Shown piece after piece: positions 19,711-28,623 of a DNA stretch of 51,397 bases. Source of the DNA: an uncultured Prolixibacteraceae bacterium (GTDB lineage: Bacteria; Bacteroidota; Bacteroidia; Bacteroidales; Prolixibacteraceae); assembly GCA_913063265.1 (NCBI GenBank), contig CAJXZG010000028.1:1-51397 (forward strand). Direction: 5' to 3'. Under the pieces are notes generated by a model. That model was not told where the DNA came from and did no database searches. It saw only the letters and a program-made list of their open reading frames with translations. The first letter of the stretch is position 1. Each line of letters opens with the position of its first letter. The position numbers and the translations under genes were made by a program.

Positions 19711-19776
19711 ATTTCCTCAAATTAAATGAGTCCTTTTGAACTTTGCAAATTCTTCCCTCCTGAAAAATGATTTTAT

Positions 19777-19784
19777 TATCTTCG
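19777..19784 (+). promoter_or_regulatory. -7-like box TATCTTCG upstream of the serine hydrolase
   Basis: One-mismatch fit to TAnnTTTG, 29 nt before the ATG at 19814. It supports that ATG over the upstream in-frame TTG at 19736, which would lie before the transcript start. Confidence 0.45.
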
Positions 19785-19813
19785 GCGCGGTCAATTTAAT
19801 TGCTGGTCTGTTT

Positions 19814-21067
19814 ATGAAAAAACACAGGTTTATACTTTTTGCATTTTCAATTCCTTTAATTGTTGTTGCGATTTTTGTATTTCCAAATATAAAATGGAAT
19901 TCAGAAAATAGTATTGATAAAATTAAAGAGCCCGAGGTAATTGACTACTCGAAAGAAATTATAAACGTGCTCACAAAGTTTGACAGCCTATATCAGGAAA
20001 ACATCATGGAATCAGGGACAATTGGAGGTGCGGTAGTTATTACATACAAAGGGCAAATTGTAATGACCAAATGTTTTGGATTACAAAAAGCAGGTAAAAA
20101 AGATTCAGTTAATAAAAACACAATTTTTAGGCTGGCTTCTGTATCAAAAACAATAACCGGTGTTTTGGCTGCCAAGCTTGCACATAAAAACATATTTAGT
20201 CTTGATGAAAAGGTGATTGATTATATCCCAGACCTGGAGTTAATGAATGAAGAGAACACCAGTAATCTTACCATCAGACACTTATTAAGTCATACCTCAG
20301 GTCTTATTCCATATGCTTACGATGGAATGGTTGAGGATCGCGTTCCTTTAAAAAAAATTATAAGTCGCTTAAACGAAGTTGAAATTACCGGGCCACCGGG
20401 ATTGAATTATGGCTATCAGAATGTAATGTTCAGCTTGTATGATATAATTGTTTCTGTGAAAACCAATAATAGTTTTTCAAATATTTTAAAACAAGAGGTT
20501 TTCGAGCCTTTTGGAATGGACAATGCATCTACTGACCTGAAAACCTTCAGACAGAGCAAAAACAAAGCTTTTCCACATGTAAATACAAAGAGTGGATTTC
20601 GATCTACAAAGTTGAATAACAGGTATTATGTGACTGTTCCTGCAGCCGGTGTAAACGCAAGTATTTCAGATATGGGAAAATTTTTATTGGCAATTACATC
20701 AAATGAAGATTCACTTTTCTCAAAAGCGGAAAGAAAAATAGTTTTTGAACCTCAGGTAAAATCTGTTTTAAAAAGAACTTACTACCGTAACTGGGACAGA
20801 ATAAAAGCGAAACAATATGCAATAGGCTGGAGAATAATAGATTATAAAGATCATACAATTGCTCAGCATGGTGGTTATATTTCGGGGTACCAGAGTGAAA
20901 TTGCTATTTGTGAAGAAGATGAAATAGGAATTGCTTTACTAAGCAATTCTCCAAACAGTAGTTTTTCAAAAAATGTCCCAAACTTTTTTAATCTTTATTT
21001 CGAACATAAAAATAGCTTAAAGCAGAAAATTGAAACTCAGGAAATTGTTCAGGAGACTCAATATTAA
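19814..21067 (+). CDS. Serine hydrolase, class C beta-lactamase/PBP4* fold
   Basis: 417 residues from the ATG at 19814 (an in-frame TTG at 19736 would only add an atypical leader). Residues 5-24 form a hydrophobic signal anchor. The beta-lactamase-like motifs are present: SVSK with nucleophile Ser109 and Lys112, a Tyr-x-Asn motif in YGYQN, and HGG in AQHGGYISGY. Members of this broad family act on peptides, D-amino-acid peptides or esters in the periplasm; true beta-lactamase activity should not be assumed. It stands alone, preceded by its own -7-like box and followed by the ABC-F gene, which has its own promoter. Confidence 0.85.
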   Translation: MKKHRFILFAFSIPLIVVAIFVFPNIKWNSENSIDKIKEPEVIDYSKEIINVLTKFDSLYQENIMESGTIGGAVVITYKGQIVMTKCFGLQKAGKKDSVNKNTIFRLASVSKTITGVLAAKLAHKNIFSLDEKVIDYIPDLELMNEENTSNLTIRHLLSHTSGLIPYAYDGMVEDRVPLKKIISRLNEVEITGPPGLNYGYQNVMFSLYDIIVSVKTNNSFSNILKQEVFEPFGMDNASTDLKTFRQSKNKAFPHVNTKSGFRSTKLNNRYYVTVPAAGVNASISDMGKFLLAITSNEDSLFSKAERKIVFEPQVKSVLKRTYYRNWDRIKAKQYAIGWRIIDYKDHTIAQHGGYISGYQSEIAICEEDEIGIALLSNSPNSSFSKNVPNFFNLYFEHKNSLKQKIETQEIVQETQY

Positions 21068-21090
21068 ATTAATCTCATACCAATTTTCAA

Positions 21091-21119
21091 TTTGAATTAA
21101 CTTCCATTTTCTATTTTTG
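21091..21119 (+). promoter_or_regulatory. Consensus promoter of the ABC-F gene
   Basis: TTTG (21091-21094), 17 nt, TATTTTTG (21112-21119), then the ATG 15 nt later. Both boxes match the Bacteroidota consensus exactly. Confidence 0.8.
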
Positions 21120-21134
21120 CCAAAAATTTAAAAT

Positions 21135-23018
21135 ATGAGACCTTTCCTGCAAGGTGAAAACCTGTCGAAAAGATTTGGAGAATTGATGCTCTTTGAGAAT
21201 ATTTCTTTTACAATTTTCGAAGGACAAAAAGTTGCGTTAATTGCAAAAAACGGAACAGGTAAATCCACCTTGCTGAATATATTGGCAGGTATTGACAATC
21301 CTGACTCGGGGAAGGTTACTTTGACCAATGGTGTTAAAATTGGATACTTTGAGCAAATTCCAAAACTTGAGCCTGAACACACTGTTCTTGAAGAAATTTT
21401 TAATTCTGACAATGAAAAGCTGAATACGGTAAAAGCATTCGAACTTGCGATTGCACATAATAATCAAAAGGAAATAGCGGAAATTTCTACAAAAATGGAC
21501 GAATTAAATGCCTGGGATGCAGAAGTAGAAATCAAACAAATCTTAACACAATTAAAAATCCTTCAGCTTGAACAAAAAATTAACGAATTATCGGGTGGAC
21601 AAAAAAAGAGAGTTGCTTTGGCAAAAGTTTTAATAAACAAACCCGAATTACTGATACTGGACGAACCTACCAATCATCTCGATTTAGATATGATTGAATG
21701 GTTGGAAGCCTACCTCGAAAAAACCAAATCAACACTTTTAATGGTTACCCACGATCGTTACTTCCTTGATCGTGTTTGTAATGAAATTATCGAAATGGAG
21801 GATAACACGATATACAGATATCTGGGAAATTACCAATACTTTTTAGAGAAACGGGATGAACGGATTGAGATGCACCAGGCTTCTGTAACTAAAGCCAAAA
21901 ATCTTTTACGTACAGAGATAGAGTGGATGAGAAGAATGCCAAAAGCAAGAAGTCATAAAGCCAAATTCAGGTTAGACTCTTTTGATGAATTAAAAGAAAA
22001 GGCTTCTCAGCAATTAAAAAATGAAGTTGTAAATCTCAATGTAAAAGCTTCGAGACTGGGGAAGAAAATGGTCGAATTATATGAAGTTTCCAAGTCATTT
22101 CCCGGTGTAAAACTTATTGAAAATTTTAGTTACAAATTTTCTCGTTTTGAAAAAGTTGGAATTGTTGGAAACAATGGTACCGGAAAATCCACGTTTTTAA
22201 ACCTGATCACCAATTCTCTTCAGCCAGATGCTGGAAGAATTGAAATCGGTAAAACCATTAAATTTGGCTATTATAAACAAGATGGAATTTTGTTTGACAA
22301 AAAGGAAAGGGTTATTGATGCCGTAAATAAAATTGCTGAATTTATAGTTTTTGAAGACGGCAGTAAAATGACGGCAAGCCAAATGTTGAACTATTTTTTA
22401 TTCCCTCCCGAAACGCAGTATAATTTTATTGAAAAGCTCAGTGGCGGAGAACAACGAAGACTTTACCTGTGTACAGTTTTAATGCAAAATCCTAATTTTC
22501 TTATCCTGGATGAACCTACCAACGATTTGGATATTATGACTTTAAACATACTGGAAGAATATTTAAAATCGTTTGCAGGTTGTGTAATTATTGTTTCGCA
22601 CGACCGATTTTTTATGGACAAAATTGTGGATCACCTTTTTGTTTTTCAGGGAGATGGAAAAATTGAAGATTTCCCCGGCAATTATACAATATACAGGAAT
22701 AAAAAGATAGAAGAAGAATCTGAAAAAACCAGGAATCAGAAACAAATTTCCAAACCTGAAACATCAAAAATCAGGAATCAGGAAAAACCAAAAAAAAGAG
22801 AAAAAAAGAAATTGTCGTTCAATGAGAAACGAGAATTTGAATCTTTAGAAAAAGAACTGGCAAAACTGGAATCAGAAAAAAAAGTGTTGGAGTCATCTTT
22901 AAATTCAGGCGACTTATCTCACGAAGAATTAGTTCAAAAATCAGAGAGGTTTTCAGTAGTAAAAAACCTGATTGATGAAAAAGAATTAAGATGGCTTGAG
23001 TTAAGCGAATTAATATAA
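21135..23018 (+). CDS. uup: ABC-F ATPase, Uup-type
   Basis: 627 residues, two ABC cassettes and no membrane helices. First cassette: Walker A AKNGTGKST (37-45, with Ala in place of the usual first Gly), LSGGQKKR, LLILDEPTNHLD. Second: GNNGTGKST, LSGGEQRR, FLILDEPTNDLD. The linker EIEWMRRMPKARSHKAKFR corresponds to the tRNA-contacting linker and resembles Uup rather than EttA. A Lys/Glu-rich coiled coil occupies the last 90 residues, the Uup C-terminal domain. ABC-F proteins bind the ribosomal E site; Uup also affects branched DNA intermediates. Antibiotic resistance is not suggested by this subtype. Confidence 0.88.
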   Translation: MRPFLQGENLSKRFGELMLFENISFTIFEGQKVALIAKNGTGKSTLLNILAGIDNPDSGKVTLTNGVKIGYFEQIPKLEPEHTVLEEIFNSDNEKLNTVKAFELAIAHNNQKEIAEISTKMDELNAWDAEVEIKQILTQLKILQLEQKINELSGGQKKRVALAKVLINKPELLILDEPTNHLDLDMIEWLEAYLEKTKSTLLMVTHDRYFLDRVCNEIIEMEDNTIYRYLGNYQYFLEKRDERIEMHQASVTKAKNLLRTEIEWMRRMPKARSHKAKFRLDSFDELKEKASQQLKNEVVNLNVKASRLGKKMVELYEVSKSFPGVKLIENFSYKFSRFEKVGIVGNNGTGKSTFLNLITNSLQPDAGRIEIGKTIKFGYYKQDGILFDKKERVIDAVNKIAEFIVFEDGSKMTASQMLNYFLFPPETQYNFIEKLSGGEQRRLYLCTVLMQNPNFLILDEPTNDLDIMTLNILEEYLKSFAGCVIIVSHDRFFMDKIVDHLFVFQGDGKIEDFPGNYTIYRNKKIEEESEKTRNQKQISKPETSKIRNQEKPKKREKKKLSFNEKREFESLEKELAKLESEKKVLESSLNSGDLSHEELVQKSERFSVVKNLIDEKELRWLELSELI

Positions 23019-23088
23019 ATAGGATAAATATTGTAATCGTTTATCCGGAAACCTGGTGTTACCGAATATTATTTTTTATTTGGTGTTA

Positions 23089-23129
23089 AAAAAATCGTCA
23101 TACCAGTAAATTTGGCACGACGATTTTTT
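23089..23129. terminator. Bidirectional terminator uup / DUF3276
   Basis: AAAAAATCGTC (23089-23099) and GACGATTTTTT (23119-23129) are perfect 11-bp arms with a 19-nt loop, so each strand ends in a T-run. It lies between two convergent genes. Confidence 0.8.
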
Positions 23130-23160
23130 AATACAACTCCATTTATATGAAAAAGTAATA

Positions 23161-23544
23161 TTAAATATCTTCAAAATCTACGTTTGAATAGTTGGCTATA
23201 GTTTTACCTTCGTCCAGCACTTCTTCTTTTTCTTCAACTTGCTCAACCTCGTTTGGTTCCTTTTGATTTTCATTGATGTAGTCAATTACACTGCGCAAAC
23301 AATCTTCAAACTTTTGGAAATCTTCTTTGTATAAAAAGATTTTGTGCTTTTCGTAATGAAAATTTCCATTTTCCTCGTACCGTTTCTTACTTTCCGTAAT
23401 GGTCAGATAGTACTCTTCTTTGCGGGTACTTTTTACATCAAAAAAATACGTTCTCTTCCCAGCTCTTACAACTTGCGAGTGAATTTCCTGATTAAACTTA
23501 CTATCAGATCTTTTCTTTTCTCCCTTGTTATCAACGCTTTCCAT
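23161..23544 (-). CDS. DUF3276 / PUR-family nucleic-acid-binding protein
   Basis: 127 residues. The core FNQEIHSQVVRAGKRTYFFDVKSTRKEEYYLTITESKKRYEENG followed by KIFLYKEDFQKFEDCLRSVIDYI is the PUR (purine-rich element) fold found across Bacteroidota as DUF3276; the structural family binds single-stranded DNA/RNA. The C-terminal 30 residues are acidic and likely disordered. Monocistronic: its own TATTTTTG box upstream and a shared terminator downstream. The cellular role is not established. Confidence 0.88.
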   Translation of the reverse strand: MESVDNKGEKKRSDSKFNQEIHSQVVRAGKRTYFFDVKSTRKEEYYLTITESKKRYEENGNFHYEKHKIFLYKEDFQKFEDCLRSVIDYINENQKEPNEVEQVEEKEEVLDEGKTIANYSNVDFEDI

Positions 23545-23579
23545 CCTTTATTAATTTGGTTTTTGATTAAGTTAGAATC

Positions 23580-23587
23580 CAAAAATA
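23580..23587 (-). promoter_or_regulatory. -7 box TATTTTTG upstream of DUF3276 gene
   Basis: Exact TAnnTTTG match on the minus strand, 35 nt before the ATG at 23544; no well-placed -33. Confidence 0.5.
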
Positions 23588-23691
23588 AAAAAATAATTTG
23601 CATAGAATTGAAAACAATATCGAAAACAGGAAATTTTACTTAGTTTAAAATGATTCTAAGAATAGAAAAATTTTTCTGGAATATTCCAAAT

Positions 23692-23724
23692 AAAAAAAAA
23701 GAGAGCACTTAAGCTCTCTTTTTG
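23692..23724 (-). terminator. Terminator after folD
   Basis: AAGAGAGC and GCTCTCTT form perfect arms around ACTTAA; on the minus strand a run of about nine T follows. It lies 18 bp beyond the folD stop. Confidence 0.85.
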
Positions 23725-23741
23725 CTTCAATGTATTTTTTA

Positions 23742-24617
23742 CTATTTGTAAATCTCCTTTTTGGCTGACAGCAATGTATTCTGCAATAATGAAACACGGG
23801 TCATCGGTCCGACACCACCAGGCACAGGTGTAATGTAAGAACATTTATCTGCAACATCTTCAAACAAAACATCACCCTTCAATTTCCAGCCCGATTTTGT
23901 TTTATCCGATTTAACACGGGTAGTACCCACATCAATTACAACGGCTCCGTCTTTTACCATGTTTCCTTTAACAAACTCAGGAACTCCAATCGCAGCAATT
24001 AAAATATCAGCATTACGGCAAACTTCCTCCAAATCTTTTGTACGGCTGTGTGCTACGGTTACTGTGGCATTTACGGCTTTTTGTGACATTAAAACACTTA
24101 AAGGTCGGCCAACAATATTACTGCGACCAACAATTACACAGTTTTTACCACTGGTTTCGATATTGTATCTTTTTAGCAATTCAACAATTCCGTAAGGTGT
24201 TGCCGAAATATACGATGGCAAACCGATAACCATTCGGCCAACATTTGCAGGATGAAAGCCGTCAACATCTTTTTTAGGATTTATTGCCTCTATCACCTTT
24301 TGTTCCGAGATATGTTTTGGTAATGGCAACTGAACGATAAATCCATCCAATTCATCATCGTTGTTTAACTCATCGATTTTTGATAGTAATTCTTCTTCTG
24401 TAACATCATCTTCATATCTTATCAAAGAAGATTTAAAACCCACCGCCTCACAGTCCTTAATTTTGTAGGCCACATAAGTTTCGCTACCCCCATCGTGACC
24501 CACCAAAATAGCAGCCAAATGCGGAGCTCTGCCTCCATTTTCAACAATCTTTTTTACTTCTTCTGCGATTTCCTGCTTCATTTCAGCAGCAACCTTTTTA
24601 CCATCAATTAAAATCAT
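23742..24617 (-). CDS. folD: Methylenetetrahydrofolate dehydrogenase / cyclohydrolase
   Basis: 291 residues, normal for FolD. Family signatures: [16 protein letters not shown] with catalytic Lys52, [21 protein letters not shown], and the Rossmann part [14 protein letters not shown] with [12 protein letters not shown] near the end. It interconverts 5,10-methylene-, methenyl- and 10-formyl-tetrahydrofolate in the cytoplasm, feeding purine and fMet-tRNA synthesis. It lies 98 bp downstream of ffh on the same strand and could share its transcript. Confidence 0.97.
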   Translation of the reverse strand: MILIDGKKVAAEMKQEIAEEVKKIVENGGRAPHLAAILVGHDGGSETYVAYKIKDCEAVGFKSSLIRYEDDVTEEELLSKIDELNNDDELDGFIVQLPLPKHISEQKVIEAINPKKDVDGFHPANVGRMVIGLPSYISATPYGIVELLKRYNIETSGKNCVIVGRSNIVGRPLSVLMSQKAVNATVTVAHSRTKDLEEVCRNADILIAAIGVPEFVKGNMVKDGAVVIDVGTTRVKSDKTKSGWKLKGDVLFEDVADKCSYITPVPGGVGPMTRVSLLQNTLLSAKKEIYK

Positions 24618-24643
24618 GATTTATTTTTTTGTGTTAGAAGATT

Positions 24644-24701
24644 GAAGCCCGAAGCTCGAAGTAAAAAATTTAAGAACAACATACTTCGTGCTTCCGACTT
24701 C
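24644..24701. repeat. Imperfect 20-bp inverted repeat between ffh and folD
   Basis: Left arm GAAGCCCGAAGCTCGAAGTA (24644-24663); right arm TACTTCGTGCTTCCGACTTC (24682-24701); 17 of 20 positions pair across an 18-nt loop. The right arm continues as short direct repeats of CTTCCGA. No T-run follows, so it is more like a stabilising or dispersed element than a terminator. Confidence 0.6.
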
Positions 24702-24715
24702 CGACTTCATGCTTT

Positions 24716-26056
24716 TTAGAACTTTCTTCCTCCCTGGTTCATTCCGCTCATCATTCGCTGGATATTTTTACCCTGCGAAACCATTTTCATCATTTTACGC
24801 GTTTCGTTAAACTGCTTTAATAATCGGTTTACTTCCTGAATGTTTGTTCCTGATCCATCTGCAATTCTTCTTCTGCGGCTACCATTTATTAACGAAGGAT
24901 TTTCGCGCTCTATCGGCGTCATTGAATGAATAATGGCCTCGATGTGTTTAAATGCATCATCATCGATATCCATGTTTTTAATAGCCTTCCCCATTCCCGG
25001 AATCATTCCAACAACATCTTTCAGGTTACCCATTTTTTTAATCTGGCTAATCTGCTTTAAAAAGTCGTTAAAATTGAAAGTATTCTGAGCGAGCTTTTTC
25101 TGAAGTTTTTTGGCTTCTTCCTCATCAAACTGTTCCTGGGCTTTTTCAACCAATGAAACAATATCACCCATTCCCAAAATACGATCTGCCATACGATCGG
25201 GGTGGAAAACATCAAGCGCGTCTAACTTCTCGCCGGTACCAACAAATTTAATTGGCTTCTCAACCACCGAACGAATAGAAAGTGCCGCACCACCGCGGGT
25301 ATCACCATCGAGTTTGGTTAATACAACTCCGTCAAAATCGAGTCTTTCGTTAAATTCTTTGGCTGTATTCACTGCATCCTGACCCGTCATTGAATCGACT
25401 ACAAACAATACTTCATCCGGGTTCAAAGCATTTTTCACCGCCGAAATCTCGTTCATCATTTGCTCGTCAATCGCCAAACGACCTGCGGTATCTATAATCA
25501 CCACGTCATTTCCTTTTAAACGGGCTTCTTTTACAGCGGCCTGTGCAATTTTTACCGGATCCATATTACCCTCTTCGGTATATACCGGAACGTCAATTTG
25601 CTCCCCAAGCACTTTCAGCTGGTCAATTGCAGCAGGACGATAAACATCGCATGCAACCAAAAGCGGGTGACGGCCTTTTTTGCTTTTCAGCATTTTTGCC
25701 AGTTTCCCTGAAAAAGTTGTTTTACCTGAACCTTGCAGACCCGACATCAAAATCACCGCCGGTTTACCTGTCAACTCAATATCAGTAAATTTACCACCCA
25801 TCAATTCGGTTAACTCATCTTTTACGATTTTAACCATCAACTGCCCCGGTTTAACCGCAGTTAATACATGCGCACCGAGAGCTTTTTCTTTAACATCGTT
25901 GGTAAATTTCTTGGCTATTTTGAAGTTTACGTCGGCATCCAATAATGCACGACGAATATCTTTTAGCGTTTCTGCTACGTTAATTTCTGTAATAGTCCCC
26001 TGCCCTTTCAGCAGCTTAAACGACCTCTCCAGTCTGTCACTTAAATTCTCAAACAT
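24716..26056 (-). CDS. ffh: Signal recognition particle protein
   Basis: 446 residues from the ATG at 26056 ([13 protein letters not shown]); an in-frame TTG 30 bp upstream lies inside the leader and is rejected. N domain, then GTPase motifs [15 protein letters not shown] (G1), DTAGR (G3), [10 protein letters not shown] (G4 and closing loop), and a Met-rich M domain ending [10 protein letters not shown] ... MMSGMNQGG that binds 4.5S RNA and signal sequences. With FtsY it targets membrane proteins co-translationally. A TATTTTTG box 27 nt upstream fits the chosen start. Confidence 0.97.
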   Translation of the reverse strand: MFENLSDRLERSFKLLKGQGTITEINVAETLKDIRRALLDADVNFKIAKKFTNDVKEKALGAHVLTAVKPGQLMVKIVKDELTELMGGKFTDIELTGKPAVILMSGLQGSGKTTFSGKLAKMLKSKKGRHPLLVACDVYRPAAIDQLKVLGEQIDVPVYTEEGNMDPVKIAQAAVKEARLKGNDVVIIDTAGRLAIDEQMMNEISAVKNALNPDEVLFVVDSMTGQDAVNTAKEFNERLDFDGVVLTKLDGDTRGGAALSIRSVVEKPIKFVGTGEKLDALDVFHPDRMADRILGMGDIVSLVEKAQEQFDEEEAKKLQKKLAQNTFNFNDFLKQISQIKKMGNLKDVVGMIPGMGKAIKNMDIDDDAFKHIEAIIHSMTPIERENPSLINGSRRRRIADGSGTNIQEVNRLLKQFNETRKMMKMVSQGKNIQRMMSGMNQGGRKF

Positions 26057-26083
26057 CGTTTTTTCTCTTTTGAAAATGAGGTG

Positions 26084-26091
26084 CAAAAATA
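26084..26091 (-). promoter_or_regulatory. -7 box TATTTTTG upstream of ffh
   Basis: Exact consensus box, 27 nt before the ffh ATG. Upstream of it are degenerate GTTTAAA repeats rather than a clear -33 box. Confidence 0.55.
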
Positions 26092-26093
26092 CA

Positions 26094-26135
26094 GTTTATA
26101 GTTTAAAGTTTAAAGCTTAATGTTCAAAGTTTAAG
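26094..26135. repeat. Degenerate GTTTAAA short tandem repeats
   Basis: Between the divergent ffh and tex genes the sequence runs through several copies of AGTTTAAA, some altered to GCTTAAT or GTTCAAA. Such strings are frequent in Bacteroidota intergenic DNA; no function is implied. Confidence 0.5.
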
Positions 26136-26176
26136 GAAAAAGTATTAAAACATAAAATATGCTGTTTTTTGCATTA

Positions 26177-26207
26177 GGGATGTCATCTATTGAAAAGATG
26201 ACATCCC
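26177..26207. repeat. Perfect 12-bp inverted repeat upstream of tex
   Basis: GGGATGTCATCT (26177-26188) and AGATGACATCCC (26196-26207) are perfect arms with a 7-nt loop. It lies about 100 bp before the tex -7 box and has no T-run on either side. A reading frame runs across it in phase with tex, but the hairpin and the promoter downstream show this part is not translated. Confidence 0.75.
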
Positions 26208-26307
26208 AGGTGTTTTGGAATTATTACAGTCTTAAAAGCTCAAAAAACAGAATCATTCTTTCAATTTTGCAAAACATACAGAGCGGTCTTTTACCGAATT
26301 TCTTTTC

Positions 26308-26315
26308 TACCTTTG
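26308..26315 (+). promoter_or_regulatory. -7 box TACCTTTG of tex
   Basis: Exact TAnnTTTG box 20 nt before the ATG at 26336. It places transcription start downstream of the earlier in-frame ATG at 26159 and so fixes the tex start. Confidence 0.65.
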
Positions 26316-26335
26316 CATTCCATAAAAATCATCAG

Positions 26336-28468
26336 ATGAATACTACAATTCTCAATATCATATCGCAGAACCTAAGTATCAGCGAAAACCAGGTTAGTAA
26401 TACCATTCAGCTTCTAAATGAAGGAGCCACCATTCCGTTTATTTCCAGGTACAGAAAAGAAAGAACTGGCAGTTTGGATGAAATGCAGGTTTTAAGCATA
26501 AAAGAACAAAACGAAAAGTTTACCGAGCATGAAAAACGAAAAGAAACGGTTTTAAAAACCATAAAAGAACAAGAACAATTAACTCCTGAATTACAGGCAA
26601 GAATTGAAAACTGTTTTGATTCGGTGGAGTTGGAAGACATTTATCTGCCATATAAACCAAAACGCAGAACCAAAGCTACCATAGCCAAAGAAAAAGGACT
26701 GGAACCGCTGGCAAAAATTATAATGAAACAATATGAACGCAGTCTGGAAACCAGGGCGGCAGCATTTTTAAACGAGAAAGTGGAATCGGTTGAGGATGCG
26801 ATTTCGGGTGCGAGAGATATTATTGCCGAATGGATAAGCGAAAACGAAAAAGCAAGAAATATTGTTCGTCGGGGTTTTGAAAACAGCGCCGGAATTACCT
26901 CTAAAATAATAAAGGGCAAAGAAGAGGATGCGGCAAAATACCGTGATTATTTTGAATGGGATGAGCCTTTAAAAAAATGTCCGTCACATCGTTTACTGGC
27001 AATTCGTCGTGGAGAAAAAGAAGGTTTTCTGAGAGTTTCTATTACACCGGATACTGAAAAGATTACAGAAAACCTGAATCGTTTTTTTGTAAAAGGATTT
27101 ACAACTTGTTCTGAACAGGTAGAACTGGCTGTTCAGGATAGTTTAAAAAGATTGATTCAACCTTCGATAGAAACGGAATTTGCCAACCTTTCCAAAGAAA
27201 AAGCCGACGAGGAAGCCATTAAAGTTTTTGCAGAAAACCTGAGACAATTAATGTTGGCTCCGCCTCTGGGACAAAAACGAATTCTTGCAATTGATCCGGG
27301 TTACAGGACCGGATGTAAGGTGGTTTGTCTCGATGAACAGGGCAACCTGTTACATAACGAAACTATATATCCGCACAAACCCCAGGAAGAGTTTAAAATG
27401 GCAGCGAAAAAAACCACATCGATGGTGGAAATGTACAAAATTGAAGCCATTGCCATTGGTAATGGAACCGCCAGTCGTGAAACAGAATCGTTTGTTAAAA
27501 GATTACGTTTTGATCGTGAATTACGGGTATATGTGGTGAGCGAAGATGGCGCATCAGTTTATTCTGCATCAACAGTTGCCCGGCAGGAATTTCCACAATA
27601 TGATGTTACCGTTCGTGGTGCTGTTTCTATCGGCCGGCGATTAATGGACCCACTTGCAGAGTTGGTAAAAATCGACCCAAAAAGTATTGGAGTTGGCCAG
27701 TATCAGCACGATGTGGATCAGAAAAAACTAAAAAATAGTTTGGATTCTGTAGTTGAATTAAGTGTAAACTCAGTTGGTGTAAATTTAAATACTGCCAGCA
27801 AACATTTGCTTACCTATGTATCAGGATTAGGACCAACCCTTGCTGAAAATATAACCAAACATATTAAAGAAAACGGACCATTTTCTTCTCGCGAAGAATT
27901 AAAAAAAGTGGCAAGAATGGGCCCCTCTGCATTTGAGCAATCTGCAGGATTTTTAAGAATTCCGGATGCTGATAATCCGTTGGATAATTCAGGTGTTCAT
28001 CCCGAATCCTACAAAATTGTAAAACAAATTGCCAAAGATTTAAAATGCGAAATCAAAGATTTGGTGCGAAACGAGGACCTGGTTTCGAAGATTGAATTTG
28101 AAAAATATGTTACCAAGGAGGTGGGTTTACCGACATTAAATGACATCAAAAAAGAACTTTTGAAGCCCGGACGGGATCCTCGTAAACCAATTAAAGTTTT
28201 TGAATTTGCCAAGGATGTGTATTCAATTAATGATTTAAGAGAAGGAATGGTTATACCCGGAATTGTAAATAACATCACGAATTTTGGGGCATTTGTAGAT
28301 TTGGGAATTAAAGAATCGGGCTTAATACATATTTCTGAGATGGCAGATCGCTTTATTTCAGATCCAAACGAAATTGTAAAATTGCAGCAACATCTGATGG
28401 TAAGAATCAAAGAAGTTGATATCGCCAGAAAAAGAATTCAGTTGTCCTTGAAGGGTGCAGAACAATAG
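26336..28468 (+). CDS. tex: RNA-binding transcription accessory protein Tex
   Basis: 710 residues from the ATG at 26336 (MNTTILNIISQNL). Domains in order: helical N-terminal part with GATIPFISRYRKERTG, the YqgF/RNase H-like domain near residue 315 (RILAIDPGYRTGCKVV), helix-hairpin-helix motifs (NTASKHLLTYVSGLGPTLA, SREELKKVARMGPSAFEQ), and a C-terminal S1 RNA-binding domain (GMVIPGIVNNITNFGAFVDLG ... GLIHISEM). Tex is a conserved cytoplasmic protein related to eukaryotic Spt6, associated with transcription and RNA turnover. Monocistronic by its own promoter; divergent from ffh. Confidence 0.95.
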   Translation: MNTTILNIISQNLSISENQVSNTIQLLNEGATIPFISRYRKERTGSLDEMQVLSIKEQNEKFTEHEKRKETVLKTIKEQEQLTPELQARIENCFDSVELEDIYLPYKPKRRTKATIAKEKGLEPLAKIIMKQYERSLETRAAAFLNEKVESVEDAISGARDIIAEWISENEKARNIVRRGFENSAGITSKIIKGKEEDAAKYRDYFEWDEPLKKCPSHRLLAIRRGEKEGFLRVSITPDTEKITENLNRFFVKGFTTCSEQVELAVQDSLKRLIQPSIETEFANLSKEKADEEAIKVFAENLRQLMLAPPLGQKRILAIDPGYRTGCKVVCLDEQGNLLHNETIYPHKPQEEFKMAAKKTTSMVEMYKIEAIAIGNGTASRETESFVKRLRFDRELRVYVVSEDGASVYSASTVARQEFPQYDVTVRGAVSIGRRLMDPLAELVKIDPKSIGVGQYQHDVDQKKLKNSLDSVVELSVNSVGVNLNTASKHLLTYVSGLGPTLAENITKHIKENGPFSSREELKKVARMGPSAFEQSAGFLRIPDADNPLDNSGVHPESYKIVKQIAKDLKCEIKDLVRNEDLVSKIEFEKYVTKEVGLPTLNDIKKELLKPGRDPRKPIKVFEFAKDVYSINDLREGMVIPGIVNNITNFGAFVDLGIKESGLIHISEMADRFISDPNEIVKLQQHLMVRIKEVDIARKRIQLSLKGAEQ

Positions 28469-28497
28469 TTTCCTTTATTAATAAAAAAGTTGCTTTC

Positions 28498-28623
28498 TTC
28501 TCTGTGAAACTTTGTGTTTTCTCTGTGGAACTCTGTGTAAGAAGGGTTACACTAAGATACACTAAGCTATCACAAAGTAGCGCAAAGATCTAATAGATCG
28601 ATATCTACACTGAAGATCTAATA
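28498..28623. repeat. Cluster of short imperfect repeats after tex
   Basis: TTCTCTGTGAAACTTTGTGT (28498-28517) is followed at a 21-bp period by TTCTCTGTGGAACTCTGTGT (28519-28538), 18 of 20 identical. Then ACACTAAG occurs twice, CACAAAG/CGCAAAG follow in the opposite sense, and AGATCTAATA occurs at 28586 and 28614. Such CTCTGTG-type strings are a common dispersed intergenic repeat in several bacterial phyla. No gene is present here. Confidence 0.65.

Noticed and set aside
19736..19813. TTG start at 19736 for the serine hydrolase
   Set aside because: It lies upstream of the -7-like box at 19777, and the extra 26 residues spoil the signal anchor that starts at 19814.
19814..21067. Annotation as a beta-lactamase resistance gene
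   Set aside because: Only the generic SxxK/Tyr/HGG motifs of the PF00144 fold are present; the family is mostly peptidases and esterases.
21135..23018. ABC-F as an antibiotic-resistance (ARE) protein
   Set aside because: The linker and the C-terminal coiled coil fit Uup, a housekeeping ABC-F, not the resistance subfamilies.
26159..26335. N-terminal extension of Tex from the ATG at 26159
   Set aside because: The extension covers a perfect 12-bp hairpin and the -7 box TACCTTTG, and Tex proteins normally begin as the protein from 26336 does.
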